Below, in pieces: positions 63,583-64,000 of a DNA stretch of 64,000 bases. Source of the DNA: Geminicoccaceae bacterium (lineage in GTDB: Bacteria > Pseudomonadota > Alphaproteobacteria > Geminicoccales > Geminicoccaceae); NCBI GenBank assembly GCA_025999455.1, contig AP024683.1, forward strand, positions 1,619,501 to 1,683,500. Direction: 5' to 3'. Both the position numbers and the translations under genes were made by a program. The notes under the pieces were generated by a model, which worked only from the letters and a program-made list of their open reading frames with translations, was not told the DNA's origin and searched no databases. Positions within the stretch are counted from its first letter, which is position 1; each line of letters starts with the position of its first letter.

Positions 63583-64000
63583 CCACCTTCGCCGACGTCG
63601 CCGTCCTGGGTGCCGGGACCATGGGCCACGCGCTCGCGCTCGTGCACGCCCTCACGGGCGCGCGGGTTCGGCTCTTCGACGTTCGGCCCGAGGTGGTCGA
63701 CCGCGCCTTCCAGCTGATCGACGCGGCCCTCGCGACGCTTCGCGAGGCCGGCGAGGTCGAGGCCGACGCTGCCGAGGCGGCGCGCGCCCGGATCACGCCC
63801 GCGGCGACCCTCGAGGCCGCCCTCGCCCGTGCCGAGCTCGTCGTCGAGACGGTGGTCGAGGACCCCGAGGTCAAGCGCGCGGTCTTCGAGGCGGTGGCAC
63901 GGGCGGCACCCGCGGGGGCGATCGTCACGTCCAACACCTCCTACCTCGACGTCTTCCCGCTGATGCCGGAGGCGCTCGGGCCCCGGGCGGCGATCGCGCA
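63579..64000 (+). CDS. 3-hydroxyacyl-CoA dehydrogenase, NAD-binding domain (start only)
   Basis: This gene begins at TTG 63579, overlapping the upstream stop (TTGA), and runs out of the window. The N-terminal Rossmann motif VAVLGAGTMGHALAL and LVVETVVEDPEVKRAVFEAV, with IVTSNTSYLDV, match the FadB/HbdA/crystallin-type dehydrogenases. About 140 residues are visible. A final NAD-dependent oxidation of a hydroxyacyl-CoA or hydroxy acid would fit an amidohydrolase-decarboxylase-dehydrogenase route. Confidence 0.85.
   Translation, partial: MTTFADVAVLGAGTMGHALALVHALTGARVRLFDVRPEVVDRAFQLIDAALATLREAGEVEADAAEAARARITPAATLEAALARAELVVETVVEDPEVKRAVFEAVARAAPAGAIVTSNTSYLDVFPLMPEALGPRAAIA

Overview
The window is about 64 kb of very GC-rich chromosomal DNA, densely packed with genes that are often joined by 1-4 bp start/stop overlaps (ATGA, GTGA, TTGA). 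Gene content and order point to an alphaproteobacterium, probably of the Rhodospirillales/Geminicoccales type. Supporting this are a CBP3-like chaperone followed by DUF177-plsX-fabH-ihfA-merR, an rpoZ-rsh block followed by acpS-lepB-rnc-era-recO-parC, a K+-independent proton pyrophosphatase, and a family-4 uracil-DNA glycosylase. The species call is inference. I see no phage, insertion sequence, CRISPR array or integrase.

Layout. 1-3541: a manganese/zinc-type ABC importer (binding-protein tail, ATPase, two permeases) ending in its MntR regulator. 3627-5134: malonyl-CoA decarboxylase and tRNA-Pro(GGG). 5208-9292 (minus): MerR regulator, ihfA, fabH, plsX, DUF177 and a cytochrome bc1 chaperone, divergent from bamE, which shares a terminator with convergent hppA. 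12179-15893 (minus): threonine/serine dehydratase, haloacid dehalogenase-type HAD and a lytic transglycosylase. 16004-20465: dapA, smpB, motA and motB; motB runs in frame into an alpha/beta hydrolase, probably because of a one-base frameshift. 20466-21534 is the only long stretch without a gene and holds a decayed ~180 bp tandem repeat. 21535-33112: NYN-domain protein, rpoZ, rsh, comM, acpS, lepB, rnc, era, an AhpD-like gene, recO, parC.

33275-36948: a peptide/nickel-type ABC importer with two permeases and a fused double ATPase but no binding protein. 36958-39886: pyrE, an SbtA-SbtB bicarbonate-transport pair, and a DUF4344 protein whose zinc motif is destroyed. 39939-49774 (minus): a surface-polysaccharide locus that makes a CDP-6-deoxyhexose (rfbG, rfbF, a 3,5-epimerase, a reductase) and carries four glycosyltransferases, one fused to a thymidylate-kinase-like domain, plus a flippase-like membrane protein. 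49933-51233: a coupled pair of c-type cytochromes. 51504-58456: HAD phosphatase, moaB, a second lytic transglycosylase, uracil-DNA glycosylase, a small conserved protein, a TPR lipoprotein and ispE.

58453-64000: a SAM-hydrolysing-family protein, tRNA-Gln(TTG), then a tightly coupled catabolic operon. It consists of a dihydropyrimidinase-like amidohydrolase, a two-subunit thiamine-diphosphate decarboxylase, a full-length thiamine-diphosphate enzyme and the start of a 3-hydroxyacyl-CoA dehydrogenase. I cannot assign this operon to a described pathway and regard it as the best candidate for an undescribed system here.
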